Source: Bradyrhizobium icense
GTDB taxonomy: Bacteria; Pseudomonadota; Alphaproteobacteria; Rhizobiales; Xanthobacteraceae
Reading direction: 5' to 3'
DNA: 64,000 nt
Assembly (NCBI RefSeq): GCF_001693385.1
Contig: NZ_CP016428.1
Span: forward strand, 868,001-932,000
A program made the position numbers and the translations under genes. Under the pieces are notes generated by a model. The model was not told where the DNA came from, made no database searches, and saw nothing but the letters and a program-made list of their open reading frames with translations. Below are positions 1 through 11,356 of this stretch, one piece after another (the stretch's first letter is position 1; every line of letters starts with the position of its first letter).

Positions 1-21
1 CGCGACCACGAAGGAAGATCA

Positions 22-1944
<1,923 letters not shown>

Positions 1945-1968
1945 GAGCCGCGGGGCTGTCTTCTGAAT

Positions 1969-1999
1969 AAAAAACGCGGCGGCGACGCCGCGTTTTTTT
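1969..1999. terminator. Bidirectional hairpin terminator between ftsH and the small gene at 2035
   Basis: A perfect stem CGCGGC / GCCGCG with a 6-base loop is flanked by six A on the left and seven T on the right. It can act as an intrinsic terminator in both directions, ending ftsH on the + strand and the convergent small gene on the - strand. Confidence 0.85.
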
Positions 2000-2034
2000 A
2001 TGCTTGTCGCAGACCGGGATTGACGTTCGAACAG

Positions 2035-2235
2035 TCATGGCGCCGCGGCCGGCGCCCCGAGGTGTACAGTCAGAATATGTTCCGGCGTCTCGACCACTTC
2101 GATCTTTTGCCCGTCGCCGCCGACAAAGGCGAGCACGGTGCGCTCGCCATCGCGCGACATGTTGCCGACGAGCGCGATGTTGATATGGATGGGCTGCCCC
2201 GTCTCGAACCTCGTGCATTGAATCCAGAAGCGCAT
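2035..2235 (-). CDS. Small conserved protein of unknown function
   Basis: A 66-residue protein starting MRFWIQCTRFETG. I cannot name a function. It looks like a compact beta-rich cytoplasmic domain with no signal peptide or membrane segment. A longer in-frame reading exists, but the ATG at 2235 is preceded by a purine-rich AAGGAGA and matches the compact reading. The gene is convergent with ftsH and shares its terminator. A palindromic repeat separates it from metE. Similar short proteins are common in Bradyrhizobium; that is recollection rather than a search. Confidence 0.6.
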   Translation of the reverse strand: MRFWIQCTRFETGQPIHINIALVGNMSRDGERTVLAFVGGDGQKIEVVETPEHILTVHLGAPAAAP

Positions 2236-2273
2236 GGCGGTCTCCTTCGATCTGCCGCGGTGATCATAAAGCT

Positions 2274-2367
2274 GTAGGGTGGGCAAAGCGAAGCGTGCCC
2301 ACCATTCACGTCGAAGATCCCGGAGAAATGGTGGGCACGGCGCGAAGCGCGCCTTTGCCCACCCTAC
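2274..2367. repeat. Long imperfect palindrome (intergenic repeat)
   Basis: The left arm GTAGGGTGGGCAAAGCG at 2274 is mirrored by CGCCTTTGCCCACCCTAC ending at 2367. Inner arms GTGCCCACCATT and AATGGTGGGCAC surround a 20-base loop. This is a typical mobile-type palindromic intergenic unit of bradyrhizobia. It lies between the small gene at 2035 and the 3' end of metE and could fold into a long hairpin in RNA from either side. Confidence 0.8.
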
Positions 2368-2384
2368 GCAGCACGTCGCGCTAA

Positions 2385-4742
2385 CTAAGCCGATGCCCGC
2401 AATTCGCGGGCCGCGGCGACCATGTTGGCGAGCGCGGGGCGGACCTCTTCCCATTTGCGCGTTTTCAGTCCGCAATCCGGATTGATCCAGATCTGGGTAT
2501 CGGATAGCCGCATCCGCGCCAGCTTCAGCAGGGCGGTCATCTCGCCGATCTCGGGAACGCGCGGCGAATGGATGTCGTAGACTCCGGGACCGATTTCGTT
2601 CGGGTATCGGTAATCCCTGAAGACATCGAGCAGTTCCATCTTCGAACGCGAGGTCTCGATCGAGATCACGTCGGCGTCCATTGCGCCGATCGCGCCGATG
2701 ATGTCGTTGAACTCCGAGTAGCACATGTGAGTGTGGATCTGCGTCTCGTCGCGCACGCCGGACGAACAGAGGCGGAAGGCGTCGACGGCCCAATCGAGAT
2801 AAACCTTCCATTCGGATTTGCGCAGCGGCAGGCCTTCCCGCAGCGCCGCCTCGTCGATCTGGATCATGCCGGCGCCGGCCGCTTCGAGATCAGCGACCTC
2901 GTCGCGGATCGCAAGCGCGATCTGCCGGCAGGCCTCGCTGCGCGGAATGTCGTCGCGGACGAACGACCAGTTCAGGATGGTGACGGGGCCCGTGAGCATC
3001 GCCTTCATCGGCTTTTTCGTCAGCGACTGGGCGTACTGCCACCACTCGACCGTCATCGGCTTCGGCCGCGACACGTCGCCGAACAAGACCGGAGGGCGAA
3101 CGTAGCGCGATCCGTAGGACTGCACCCAGCCGTGCGCGGTGAAAGCGAAGCCTGCGAGCTGTTCGCCGAAATACTGCACCATGTCATTGCGCTCGAACTC
3201 GCCATGCACGAGCACGTCCAGTCCGATATTTTCCTGCCAGCGCACCGTGCGGGCCGTCTGATTCTGCAGATAGAGCTTATAGGCTTCGTCCGTCAGGGCG
3301 CCCCTGGCGTGAGCGGATCGGGCGTTCCTGACATCAGTGGTTTGCGGGAACGAGCCGATGGTCGTGGTCGGGAACGCCGGCAGGTTGAAGCGCTCGCGCT
3401 GAACGGTGGCGCGTTCAGCGAAGATGCTGGCGCGGAAGCGCATCGGCTCATCGATGCCGGCAACGCGTGCCGCCACCTTCGCGTCGTGAATGCGCGGCGA
3501 AGTCTTGCGGGAGGTCGCCGCCTGATCCGATGCCTTCAGGCTGGCCTCGGCCGCTGCTCGGCCATCGGAAAGCGCCGTTCCGAGGGCGGTCAGCTCCTCG
3601 AGCTTCTGCACCGAAAACGCCAGCCAGCTCTTGATTTCGGGATCGAGCCCGGTCTCCAGAGCCAGATCGATCGGGACATGCAGTAGCGAACAGGAGGGGG
3701 CGATCTGCACGCGATGCTTGCCAAGCTCGGCAATCACGGGCTCGAGCCGGTCGAGAAGCCGGCTCAAATCCGCGCGCCAGATGTTACGACCATCGATGAG
3801 GCCGAGCGACAGCACGCGGTCATCAGGAAAGCCGGTAAGCTCGTCGATCTGTTCTGGCGCGCGCACGAGGTCGAGATGCAGGCCGGCAACGGGAAGGGAC
3901 AGCGCGGTATCGCGGTTGGCGCCCAGCCCGCCAAAATAGGTCGCCAGCATGACCTTGAGCTGCGGCACTGCGCTCGCGATCTCCGCATAGGCATAATGCA
4001 GCGCCTGCTGGGCGACGATATCGAGGTCGAGCACGAGACACGGCTCGTCGATCTGAACCCATTCCGCGCCGCGGTAGGCAAGTTCGCGCAGCACCTCGAT
4101 GTAGACCGGCAGCAAGCGATCAAGCAGGGACAGCGGATTGAAACCGGCATCCTTGCTCTTGGCGAGTTTGAGAAACGTGACGGGGCCGACCAGCACGGGG
4201 CGGGTCTGATAGCCCAGCGCTTTCGCTTCCTCGTATTCCTCGATCGGCTTGCGCGAGGCGAGGGTGAACTGCTGATCCTTCGCCAGTTCGGGCACCATGA
4301 AGTGGTAATTGGTGTCGAACCATTTTGTCATTTCCAGCGCCGGCACGCCGTGCGCGGCGTCCTGCCCGTGATGGGCGTGGCTGCAGCTCGCCTCATGTGC
4401 CTTGCCTTGCGCGCCGCGGGCCATTGCAAAATATGTCGCGAGCGGGACCGGGCCGCCGTTCCAGCGATAGATTTCCGGAATCGCACCAACCATCACGGAC
4501 GTGTCGAGCATCTGGTCGTAGAACGAGAAATCGTTCGACGGGATCACGTTGACGCCGAACTTTTTCTGGCGCGCCCAGTTGGCGGCGCGAAGCCCGACGC
4601 CGGTCTCGATCAGCGCCTTCTCGTCTGACGCGCCCGACCAGAAACTCTCCAGCGCGAATTTCAGCTCGCGGCGCGGACCGATGCGCGGCGTGCCGAGGGA
4701 GGCAACCGGAAGTGAAGAAGTGGAGATGGTGGAAGTAGACAT
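2385..4742 (-). CDS. metE: Cobalamin-independent methionine synthase MetE
   Basis: Transfers the methyl group of 5-methyltetrahydropteroyl-triglutamate to homocysteine without B12. The 785 residues form the usual duplicated-barrel enzyme. The zinc/homocysteine ligands are visible as H672, C674, E696 and C757, each offset by 31 from the E. coli residues 641, 643, 665 and 726. I start it at MSTSTIST rather than 14 codons upstream, because the upstream extension runs into the leader hairpin CCCC-AACTTT-TGGGG just before the ATG. A cobalamin riboswitch precedes it on the same strand, so expression should fall when B12 is plentiful. A B12-dependent MetH is expected elsewhere in the genome. Confidence 0.97.
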   Translation of the reverse strand: MSTSTISTSSLPVASLGTPRIGPRRELKFALESFWSGASDEKALIETGVGLRAANWARQKKFGVNVIPSNDFSFYDQMLDTSVMVGAIPEIYRWNGGPVPLATYFAMARGAQGKAHEASCSHAHHGQDAAHGVPALEMTKWFDTNYHFMVPELAKDQQFTLASRKPIEEYEEAKALGYQTRPVLVGPVTFLKLAKSKDAGFNPLSLLDRLLPVYIEVLRELAYRGAEWVQIDEPCLVLDLDIVAQQALHYAYAEIASAVPQLKVMLATYFGGLGANRDTALSLPVAGLHLDLVRAPEQIDELTGFPDDRVLSLGLIDGRNIWRADLSRLLDRLEPVIAELGKHRVQIAPSCSLLHVPIDLALETGLDPEIKSWLAFSVQKLEELTALGTALSDGRAAAEASLKASDQAATSRKTSPRIHDAKVAARVAGIDEPMRFRASIFAERATVQRERFNLPAFPTTTIGSFPQTTDVRNARSAHARGALTDEAYKLYLQNQTARTVRWQENIGLDVLVHGEFERNDMVQYFGEQLAGFAFTAHGWVQSYGSRYVRPPVLFGDVSRPKPMTVEWWQYAQSLTKKPMKAMLTGPVTILNWSFVRDDIPRSEACRQIALAIRDEVADLEAAGAGMIQIDEAALREGLPLRKSEWKVYLDWAVDAFRLCSSGVRDETQIHTHMCYSEFNDIIGAIGAMDADVISIETSRSKMELLDVFRDYRYPNEIGPGVYDIHSPRVPEIGEMTALLKLARMRLSDTQIWINPDCGLKTRKWEEVRPALANMVAAARELRASA

Positions 4743-4859
4743 TGGCTTAACCCCAAAAGTTGGGGGCAAAGGCCGAAGTGACACGTCTGGATTCCGCTAC
4801 GGCAACGCGCGCGGAATCGCAACCGCACCACCGGGACACCCCGCCCGAGGACGTGTATG

Positions 4860-5062
4860 TTGTCGAGGCAGGTCTCCTGGCTCGCGGGTCAATGCTGCTG
4901 TCCGGCCTTCCCGAAACCTCGTGAGGTCTCAGTGACTTTGTTGGACAGCGGCTCGCCGCTTACAGTTGCGGGGGCAGCTCCGGCTTTGGCTTTTCGGCCG
5001 CACCGGCTTCCCTCTTAGCTTCGGAAGAACGTCTCCCGAAGAACCACGACAGGTCCACTTAT
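4860..5062 (-). promoter_or_regulatory. Cobalamin riboswitch controlling metE
   Basis: On the - strand the conserved aptamer elements come in order: AAGAGGGAAGCCGGTG (about 5000-5016), CCCCCGCAACTGTAAGC (about 4960-4976) and the B12 box GCCAGGAGACCTGCC (about 4867-4882). This is the classical adenosylcobalamin-sensing arrangement. About 120 bases of leader separate the box from the metE ATG, including a stem GATTCCGC / GCGGAATC and a hairpin abutting the start codon. These could provide the expression platform. The boundaries are approximate. Confidence 0.93.
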
Positions 5063-5221
5063 CGGCAACGCGGCAGGCGCGTCAACTCGGCGACATCACC
5101 GGCGCGTTGTCATCGTTGTTCACAGCCCCGGGGTTCCGTCGTTGAAATTCTTGCACATCGCCCGCTCGCCCCATTGACAGCCGGATGCGAATAACACGAG
5201 ATATAGCCGTCACGGTCCGCC

Positions 5222-5410
5222 ATGGCCCAACACATGGTGGCTAAGAGGGAAGCCGGTGTATCGCGCGAAAGCCGCGAAAATCCGGCGCTGCCCCCGCAAC
5301 TGTAAGCAGTGAGTTGCTCCCGAATCTTACGTCACTGATGCGGCATCGCATTGGGAAGACACGGGGACAACGGCGACCTGCAAGCCAGGAGACCTGCCGC
5401 GACACCGAAG
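5222..5410 (+). promoter_or_regulatory. Cobalamin riboswitch controlling nrdAB
   Basis: The same element order appears on the + strand: AAGAGGGAAGCCGGTG at about 5243, TGCCCCCGCAACTGTAAGC at about 5288, and the B12 box GCCAGGAGACCTGCC at 5384-5398. It is divergent from the metE riboswitch, with about 160 bases between the two aptamers to hold both promoters. The leader after the box is about 120 bases long. Known examples place class I nrd genes under B12 control where a B12-dependent class II reductase is also present. A nrdJ elsewhere is therefore predicted. Confidence 0.93.
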
Positions 5411-5532
5411 AAAACGTCCACGGGCGGGGTGTCCCGGCGGCGCTTGCAGATTCATGCCCCGCGTTTTCGCGTGGGCTAAAAGCTGTAGCGTCCTCATGAC
5501 ATCCGGCCCCAACACCATCACGGGGTCTCTTG

Positions 5533-8439
5533 ATGTCACTCTCTCTCGATCGCGAAGCCAGCGCCGCTCCATTCATCCAACTGCGCCCCGAATCGCTCGC
5601 CGCATCGGGAGCGCAGCCGCCAATGCAGGTGATCCGCCGCAACGGCACGATTTCGAAATTCGACGCGAGCAAGATTTCGGTCGCGATGACCAAGGCGTTC
5701 CTCGCGGTCGAGGGGCATGGCGCCGCCGCCTCCCGCCGCGTGCATGAAATCGTCGAGCTACTGACCGCCGAAGTCGTCGGCGCGCTGTCGCGCCGGATGA
5801 GCGAGGGCCGCACCTTTCATATCGAGGACGTGCAGGACCAGGTCGAACTGGCGTTGATGCGCAGCGAGCATCACAAGGTCGCGCGCGCCTATGTGCTCTA
5901 TCGCGAGGAACGCACGCGCCAGCGGGCAGGACAGGGGGCGGCCAAGGCCACCCAGCCGTCGGGCGAGCCTTCGCTGCGTGTCACGCTGGCCAGCGGCGTG
6001 CAGGTCCCGCTCGATATTGCGCGGCTGACGCTGATCATCGAAGAAGCCTGCACTGGCCTTGAGGGCGTCGGCGCCATGGCGGTGCTCGCCGAGACGCAGC
6101 GCAATCTCTATGACGGCATCAGCGAGGACGAACTGGCGCTGGCGTCGGTGATGGCCGCGCGGACGCTGGTGGAGCAGGAGCCGAACTACGCCTATGTCAG
6201 CGCGCGGCTTTTGCTCGACAAGCTGCGCACCGAGGTGTTGTCCTTCGTGCACGATACGCCGACCAGCGCGTCGCAGGCCGAGATGGCCGCACGCTACGGC
6301 GAATATTTCCCGGCCTACATCAAGGCCGGCGTCAAGGCGGAACTGCTCGATCCCGATCTGGCGCGCTTCGACCTGAACAAGCTTGCCGCGGCGCTGAAGC
6401 CGGAACGCGACCTGGCGTTCCAGTTCCTGGGGCTGCAGACGCTGTACGATCGCTATTTCCTGCATGCGCACGGCAACCGCATCGAACTGCCGCAGGCGTT
6501 CTTCATGCGCGTCGCGATGGGGCTCGCCGTCCGCGAGATCGACCGTGAGACACGCGCGATCGAGTTCTACGATTTGCTGTCGTCGTTCGACTTCATGGCC
6601 TCGACCCCGACGCTGTTCAATTCCGGCACGCTGCGGCCGCAATTATCGTCCTGCTTCCTCACCACCATCGCCGACGATCTCGACGGCATCTTCAAGTCGG
6701 TCAAGGACAATGCGCTGCTGGCAAAATATTCCGGCGGCCTCGGCAACGACTGGACCCGCGTGCGCGGGCTCGGCGCCCACATCAAGGGCACCAATGGCGA
6801 AAGCCAGGGCGTGGTTCCGTTTCTGAAAGTCGCCAACGACACCGCCATCGCCGTCAACCAGGGCGGCAAGCGCAAGGGCGCGGTCTGCGCCTATCTCGAA
6901 ACCTGGCACATCGACATCGAGGAATTTTTGGACCTGCGCAAGAACACCGGCGACGACCGCCGCCGCACCCATGACATGAACACCGCAAACTGGGTGCCGG
7001 ACCTGTTCATGCAGCGCGTCGAGGCCGATGGCGAATGGACGCTGTTCTCGCCGGACGAGACGCCCGACCTGCATGACCTTTACGGCAAGGCGTTCGCCGA
7101 GCGTTACGCGGCTTACAAAGCAAAGGCGGCGCGGGGTGAGATCCGCGTGTTCAAGCAGATCCGCGCCACGGATCTCTGGCGCAGGATGCTGACCATGCTG
7201 TTCGAGACCGGGCATCCCTGGATCACGTTCAAGGATCCCTGCAATCTGCGCTCGCCGCAGCGCCATGCCGGCGTGATTCATTCCTCGAATCTCTGCACGG
7301 AAATCACGCTCAATACCTCCGACGAGGAAACCGCCGTCTGCAATCTCGGCTCGATCAACCTGCTCCACCATGTGCGCCAAGGCCGGCTGGACGAGACGCG
7401 GCTGCAACGCAGTGTGACGACGGCAATGCGCATGCTCGACAACGTCATCGACATCAATTTCTACACCATTCCCGAAGCGCGCCGTTCGAACCTGCGGCAC
7501 CGCCCGGTCGGTCTCGGGCTGATGGGATTCCAGGATGCGCTGCAGGCGATGCGGATCGCGATGGCTTCCGATGCGGCGGTGACGTTCGCCGATACCAGCA
7601 TGGAGATGATTTCCTACTACGCCATCTCGGCTTCCGTCGATCTGGCTGCCGAGCGCGGGCGTTATCCGTCGTTTGACGGCTCGCTGTGGAGCCGCGGCAT
7701 CTTGCCGATCGATTCGATCGAACTGCTGGCGGAAGCGCGCGGCGGTCTCGCGATGGACCGCGGCATGACGCTCGACTGGGATACCTTGCGCGACCGCGTT
7801 AGATCGATCGGCATGCGCAATTCGAACGTGATGGCGATCGCGCCGACCGCGACGATTTCCAACATCTGCGGCGTCGCGCAGTCGATCGAGCCCGCCTACC
7901 AGAACCTCTACGTCAAATCCAACATGTCCGGCGACTTCACCGTGGTGAACGAATTTCTCGTTCGTGACCTCAAGGCGCGCGGGCTGTGGGACGAGGTGAT
8001 GGTCAACGACCTCAAATACTTCGACGGCAGCCTCGGGGCCATCGATCGGATTCCCGATGACCTCAAGGCGCTCTATGCGACCGCCTTCGAGATCGACAGC
8101 GCTTGGTTGATCGAAGCGGCGTCGCGGCGGCAGAAATGGATCGACCAGTCGCAATCACTCAACCTCTATATCGCCAACCCTAGCGGCAAGAAGCTCGACG
8201 CGCTGTATCGGCTGGCGTGGGCGCGCGGATTGAAGACGACCTATTACCTGCGCTCGCGCAGTGCGACGCATGTCGAAAAGTCCACGCTCCGGGGGACCGA
8301 CGGCAAGCTCAACAGCGTCGCGTCCGTGACGATGATGGCTCCAGCCCCGATCATCGTCGCGCCGGCCGCCACCGCGCCGGATTTAACCGGTGCGGTGGCG
8401 TGCTCGATCGACAATCCCGAATGCGAAGCCTGCCAGTAA
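5533..8439 (+). CDS. nrdA: Class I ribonucleotide reductase, large (alpha) subunit
   Basis: Reduces ribonucleotides to deoxyribonucleotides with NrdB. At 968 residues it is about 200 longer than E. coli NrdA. The extra N-terminal part holds an ATP-cone (from about residue 31, [14 protein letters not shown]) and a second cone-like region (about 140-240), pointing to elaborate allosteric control. Catalytic elements are visible: SSCFLTT, NLCTEI with the paired AVCNLGS cysteine, the PTATIS loop, the Tyr pair in KTTYYLRS, and the C-terminal CxxC (CEACQ) that relays electrons. A TTG sits one codon upstream of the ATG; I prefer the ATG. It is the first gene after the riboswitch, and nrdB follows 25 bases later. 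Confidence 0.96.
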   Translation: MSLSLDREASAAPFIQLRPESLAASGAQPPMQVIRRNGTISKFDASKISVAMTKAFLAVEGHGAAASRRVHEIVELLTAEVVGALSRRMSEGRTFHIEDVQDQVELALMRSEHHKVARAYVLYREERTRQRAGQGAAKATQPSGEPSLRVTLASGVQVPLDIARLTLIIEEACTGLEGVGAMAVLAETQRNLYDGISEDELALASVMAARTLVEQEPNYAYVSARLLLDKLRTEVLSFVHDTPTSASQAEMAARYGEYFPAYIKAGVKAELLDPDLARFDLNKLAAALKPERDLAFQFLGLQTLYDRYFLHAHGNRIELPQAFFMRVAMGLAVREIDRETRAIEFYDLLSSFDFMASTPTLFNSGTLRPQLSSCFLTTIADDLDGIFKSVKDNALLAKYSGGLGNDWTRVRGLGAHIKGTNGESQGVVPFLKVANDTAIAVNQGGKRKGAVCAYLETWHIDIEEFLDLRKNTGDDRRRTHDMNTANWVPDLFMQRVEADGEWTLFSPDETPDLHDLYGKAFAERYAAYKAKAARGEIRVFKQIRATDLWRRMLTMLFETGHPWITFKDPCNLRSPQRHAGVIHSSNLCTEITLNTSDEETAVCNLGSINLLHHVRQGRLDETRLQRSVTTAMRMLDNVIDINFYTIPEARRSNLRHRPVGLGLMGFQDALQAMRIAMASDAAVTFADTSMEMISYYAISASVDLAAERGRYPSFDGSLWSRGILPIDSIELLAEARGGLAMDRGMTLDWDTLRDRVRSIGMRNSNVMAIAPTATISNICGVAQSIEPAYQNLYVKSNMSGDFTVVNEFLVRDLKARGLWDEVMVNDLKYFDGSLGAIDRIPDDLKALYATAFEIDSAWLIEAASRRQKWIDQSQSLNLYIANPSGKKLDALYRLAWARGLKTTYYLRSRSATHVEKSTLRGTDGKLNSVASVTMMAPAPIIVAPAATAPDLTGAVACSIDNPECEACQ

Positions 8440-8464
8440 GCAGCAAGAACAAAAGGAAACGACA

Positions 8465-9592
8465 ATGCTCGACTGGTCAGAACCATCTGCGCCCGCGCGT
8501 CAGACGCCGCCTCTCGTAACGCACCCCGTTGCCGTGGCCGAACAGACCGGCCTTGGCACGATCGATCGTCGTGGCGGACGCGTGTCCGTCGACGACAAGC
8601 GGATGATCAACTGCCGCGCCGACGTCAATCAATTGCTCCCGCTGAAATACAAATGGGCCTGGGAGAAATATCTCGCCGGCTGCAACAATCACTGGATGCC
8701 GACAGAAGTGTCGATGCAGGCCGACATCGCGCTATGGAAATCGCGTGACGGGCTGACGGAAGACGAGCGCCGCGCCATCAAGCGCAACCTCGGCTTCTTC
8801 GCGGCGTCCGAAAGCCTGGTCGCCAACAACATCGTGCTGGCGATCTACCGCCATCTGACCAATCCGGAGTGCCGGCAATATCTGCTGCGGCAGTCCTTCG
8901 AGGAAGCCGTGCACACCCATACCTTTCAGTACATCGTCGAGAGCCTGGGGCTCGACGAGGGCGAGCTGTTCAACATGTACCGCGAGGTACCGTCGATCAC
9001 TGACAAGGCAGCCTGGGCGCTGAAGCACACGCAGCATCTCGACGATCCCGATTTTAAGACCGGGACGCCGGAGGCCGACCAGGCGTTCCTGCGCGATCTC
9101 GTCGCCTTCTACGTCATCTTCGAGGGTATGTGGTTCTATACGGGCTTCGCGCAGATCCTCTCGCTCGGCCGGCGCAACAAGATGGTCGGCATTGCCGAGC
9201 AGTACCAGTACATCCTGCGCGATGAGTCCATTCACCTGAATTTCGGTATCGACGTCATCAACCAGATCAAGATCGAGAATCCGCATCTGTGGACGAAGGC
9301 GTTTCAGGACGAAGTCCGCGCCATGGTGCGCGAGGCGGCCGAACTGGAAGCGGCCTACGGGCGAGACACCATGCCGCGCGGGTTTCTCGGGCTGAATGCG
9401 GCGCTGTGCGAGAGCTACATGCACTTCATCGCCAACCGCCGCTGCGCGCAGCTTGGGCTGCAGCGGGTGTTCGACGAGACCGAGAATCCGTTTCCCTGGA
9501 TGTCGGAAGCGATGGACCTGAAGAAGGAGAAGAATTTCTTCGAGACACGGGTGATCGAGTATCAGAACGGCGGTGCGCTGAGCTGGGAGTAG
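8465..9592 (+). CDS. nrdB: Class Ic-type ribonucleotide reductase, small (beta) subunit
   Basis: A 375-residue ferritin-like subunit that supplies the oxidant for NrdA. Metal ligands can be placed as E116, E147, H150, E220, E254 and H257. The position of the radical tyrosine (four after the first His ligand) is F154 in [11 protein letters not shown]. The first carboxylate is Glu (SESLVANN) rather than the Asp of E. coli. Both are features of class Ic enzymes such as Chlamydia trachomatis R2, which use a Mn(IV)/Fe(III) cofactor instead of a tyrosyl radical. The metal content here is inference. The start ATG follows AAGGAAAC. Co-transcribed with nrdA. Confidence 0.95.
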   Translation: MLDWSEPSAPARQTPPLVTHPVAVAEQTGLGTIDRRGGRVSVDDKRMINCRADVNQLLPLKYKWAWEKYLAGCNNHWMPTEVSMQADIALWKSRDGLTEDERRAIKRNLGFFAASESLVANNIVLAIYRHLTNPECRQYLLRQSFEEAVHTHTFQYIVESLGLDEGELFNMYREVPSITDKAAWALKHTQHLDDPDFKTGTPEADQAFLRDLVAFYVIFEGMWFYTGFAQILSLGRRNKMVGIAEQYQYILRDESIHLNFGIDVINQIKIENPHLWTKAFQDEVRAMVREAAELEAAYGRDTMPRGFLGLNAALCESYMHFIANRRCAQLGLQRVFDETENPFPWMSEAMDLKKEKNFFETRVIEYQNGGALSWE

Positions 9593-9614
9593 GGAGGCCA
9601 TGCTCTCCCAACAA

Positions 9615-9734
9615 GTCGTCCCCGCGAACGCGGGGACCTATACCGCGTGATTTATTGATAAGGCACGACGGAAGACGCCTACTGTCCACAATCGGCATCG
9701 GTGGTTATGGGTCCGTGCGTTCGCAGGGACGACC
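9615..9734. repeat. Pair of dispersed palindromic repeats
   Basis: The unit CCCCGCGAACGCGGGGACC (9619-9637) faces GTGGTTATGGGTCCGTGCG and TTCGCAGGGACGACC ending at 9734. The same motif family recurs at 15683-15825 and 59754-59899. The arms form hairpins and the two copies are inverted relative to each other. It lies downstream of nrdB and could end its transcript, but there is no U-tract. Confidence 0.75.
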
Positions 9735-9845
9735 GGAAAAACCGCCGGTACGGCGCTAGAACTTAAGATTTCCTCAATTCAGTCCGGCCTATTGCTTTAA
9801 GGGGTGCGCGCTTTCGGACAGGGCGCGCCCAGGCAAGGACTGCAC

Positions 9846-11069
9846 ATGACCGCCTCTCTTTCCACCCTCGAGACCGCACGCGAACCAGCCCCGATTCCGG
9901 CGTGGCTCGTGAAGGCGTGCCTTGTGCTGGCGGTTGCGAACGTGACCCTTTGCCTGTCGGCGTATTTCTCACACTGGTGGGTTTACAATGCTGACGGCCT
10001 CGGCATCCCGACCGACTTCATCAACGTCTGGGCGGCCGGCCGCCTGGTGCTCGATGGTGTCCCGGCTCAGGCCTATGACTGGGACATCCAGAAGCAGGTC
10101 GAGGTCGCAAAACTTGGCCAGGGTTTTGTCGGCTATTTTGCCTGGCACTATCCGCCGCCATTCCTGTTCGTCGCATCCTTGCTGGCGCAGCTTCCTTATC
10201 AGGTCGCATTTATCGGCTGGGTCGTAGTCAGCTTCCTGCCCTTTCTTGTCGCGATGCGCGCGATCGTCGGCCGCAACTTCGGCTATCTGCTCGCGCTCGC
10301 CATTCCGATGGCGTTCATCAATGCGCTGGTGGGGCAGAACGGCTTCCTGACCGCGGCGCTGATCGGCGGCACGCTCTATCTGATTCCGATACGGCCGGTA
10401 CTGGCGGGCATCTGTCTCGGGCTTTTGACGTACAAGCCGCAATACGGGCTGCTGTTTCCGATCGTGCTGATCGCAGCCGGGCATTGGCGCGTATTCATCA
10501 GCGCCGGCGTAACGGCGGTCGTGCTGGCCACCGCTTCCTGGCTCGCCTTCGGCATCGAGAGCTGGCTGGCCTTCTTCCACTGGATGCCGAGATTCTCGCA
10601 GGCGTTCCTGACCGAAGGCCAGGCCCCATGGTGGAAGATGCAGAGCATCTTCTCGCTGGTACGTTACCTCGGCGGCAGCGAGCCGCTCGGTTGGGCATTC
10701 CAGTGGGTCCTCACCGCCTCCGTTGCCGTGGTGCTCGCGCTGATGTGGCGAAGCCGCGTACCCTATACGTTGAAGGCCGCTAGCCTCGCCGCCGGTGCGC
10801 TGCTGACCACGCCCTATCTCTTTATGTACGACATGATGGTGCTGGCGATCCCGATAGGCTTCCTGGTCCGCATCGGACTGCAGACCGGCTTTCGTTCTTA
10901 CGAGCTTCCGGCGCTCGGCATCGTCGTCGCCCTCATCGTTTGCTACATGCTTACGGGCACGCCGACGGGTCTCGGCGCCACGCTGATCGTGGGCGGTCTG
11001 GTCCTGCGCCGCGCCGGTCCCTGGTGGCGGCATGAGCCGGTGCCAAAACTCGTCTCGGCAAGCGCGTGA
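9846..11069 (+). CDS. GT87/DUF2029-type membrane glycosyltransferase-like protein
   Basis: A 407-residue polytopic membrane protein with roughly ten hydrophobic segments. It resembles the GT87 (DUF2029) family, whose characterised members transfer mannose from polyprenyl-phosphate donors on the outer face of the inner membrane. After the first helix comes DGLGIPTDFINVWAAGRL, and the segment DWDIQKQVEVAK follows in the first loop. The acidic residues there fit the catalytic loop of GT-C enzymes, but substrate and acceptor cannot be read from sequence. I use the ATG at 9846 rather than one 14 codons earlier, because the membrane protein reading starts there. No operon partner; flanked by repeats and a regulator gene. 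Confidence 0.7.
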   Translation: MTASLSTLETAREPAPIPAWLVKACLVLAVANVTLCLSAYFSHWWVYNADGLGIPTDFINVWAAGRLVLDGVPAQAYDWDIQKQVEVAKLGQGFVGYFAWHYPPPFLFVASLLAQLPYQVAFIGWVVVSFLPFLVAMRAIVGRNFGYLLALAIPMAFINALVGQNGFLTAALIGGTLYLIPIRPVLAGICLGLLTYKPQYGLLFPIVLIAAGHWRVFISAGVTAVVLATASWLAFGIESWLAFFHWMPRFSQAFLTEGQAPWWKMQSIFSLVRYLGGSEPLGWAFQWVLTASVAVVLALMWRSRVPYTLKAASLAAGALLTTPYLFMYDMMVLAIPIGFLVRIGLQTGFRSYELPALGIVVALIVCYMLTGTPTGLGATLIVGGLVLRRAGPWWRHEPVPKLVSASA

Positions 11070-11356
11070 ACGGTGGAAGTTGATAGTCGCGGTATTATGC
11101 GCCCTGGCGTGAAATTACCGCTCGCCATCTGATGAACGCCGCCCGTATGCAGCAGCCGTCAAGGGTGCGGTGTCGCTGGCAAGTGCATCGGTAGCGGCTT
11201 CGTCATCAGTGTCGCAAAACCGTCTTGTCATCAGCCGTGAATAGTTGTTCACTTCTTCAAAGCGATGAGCTCTCCTATCGCTCAAGACATTGAAGGTGTG
11301 CGCGTTCCGGCAGGCTCCCCGGGGCTCGAGGGCGCGCCGGGGACGGAAAACGCGCC

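Noticed and set aside
1..21. End of an upstream gene (tilS expected)
   Set aside because: Only 21 bases are available; a TGA overlapping the ftsH start could be a stop but proves nothing.
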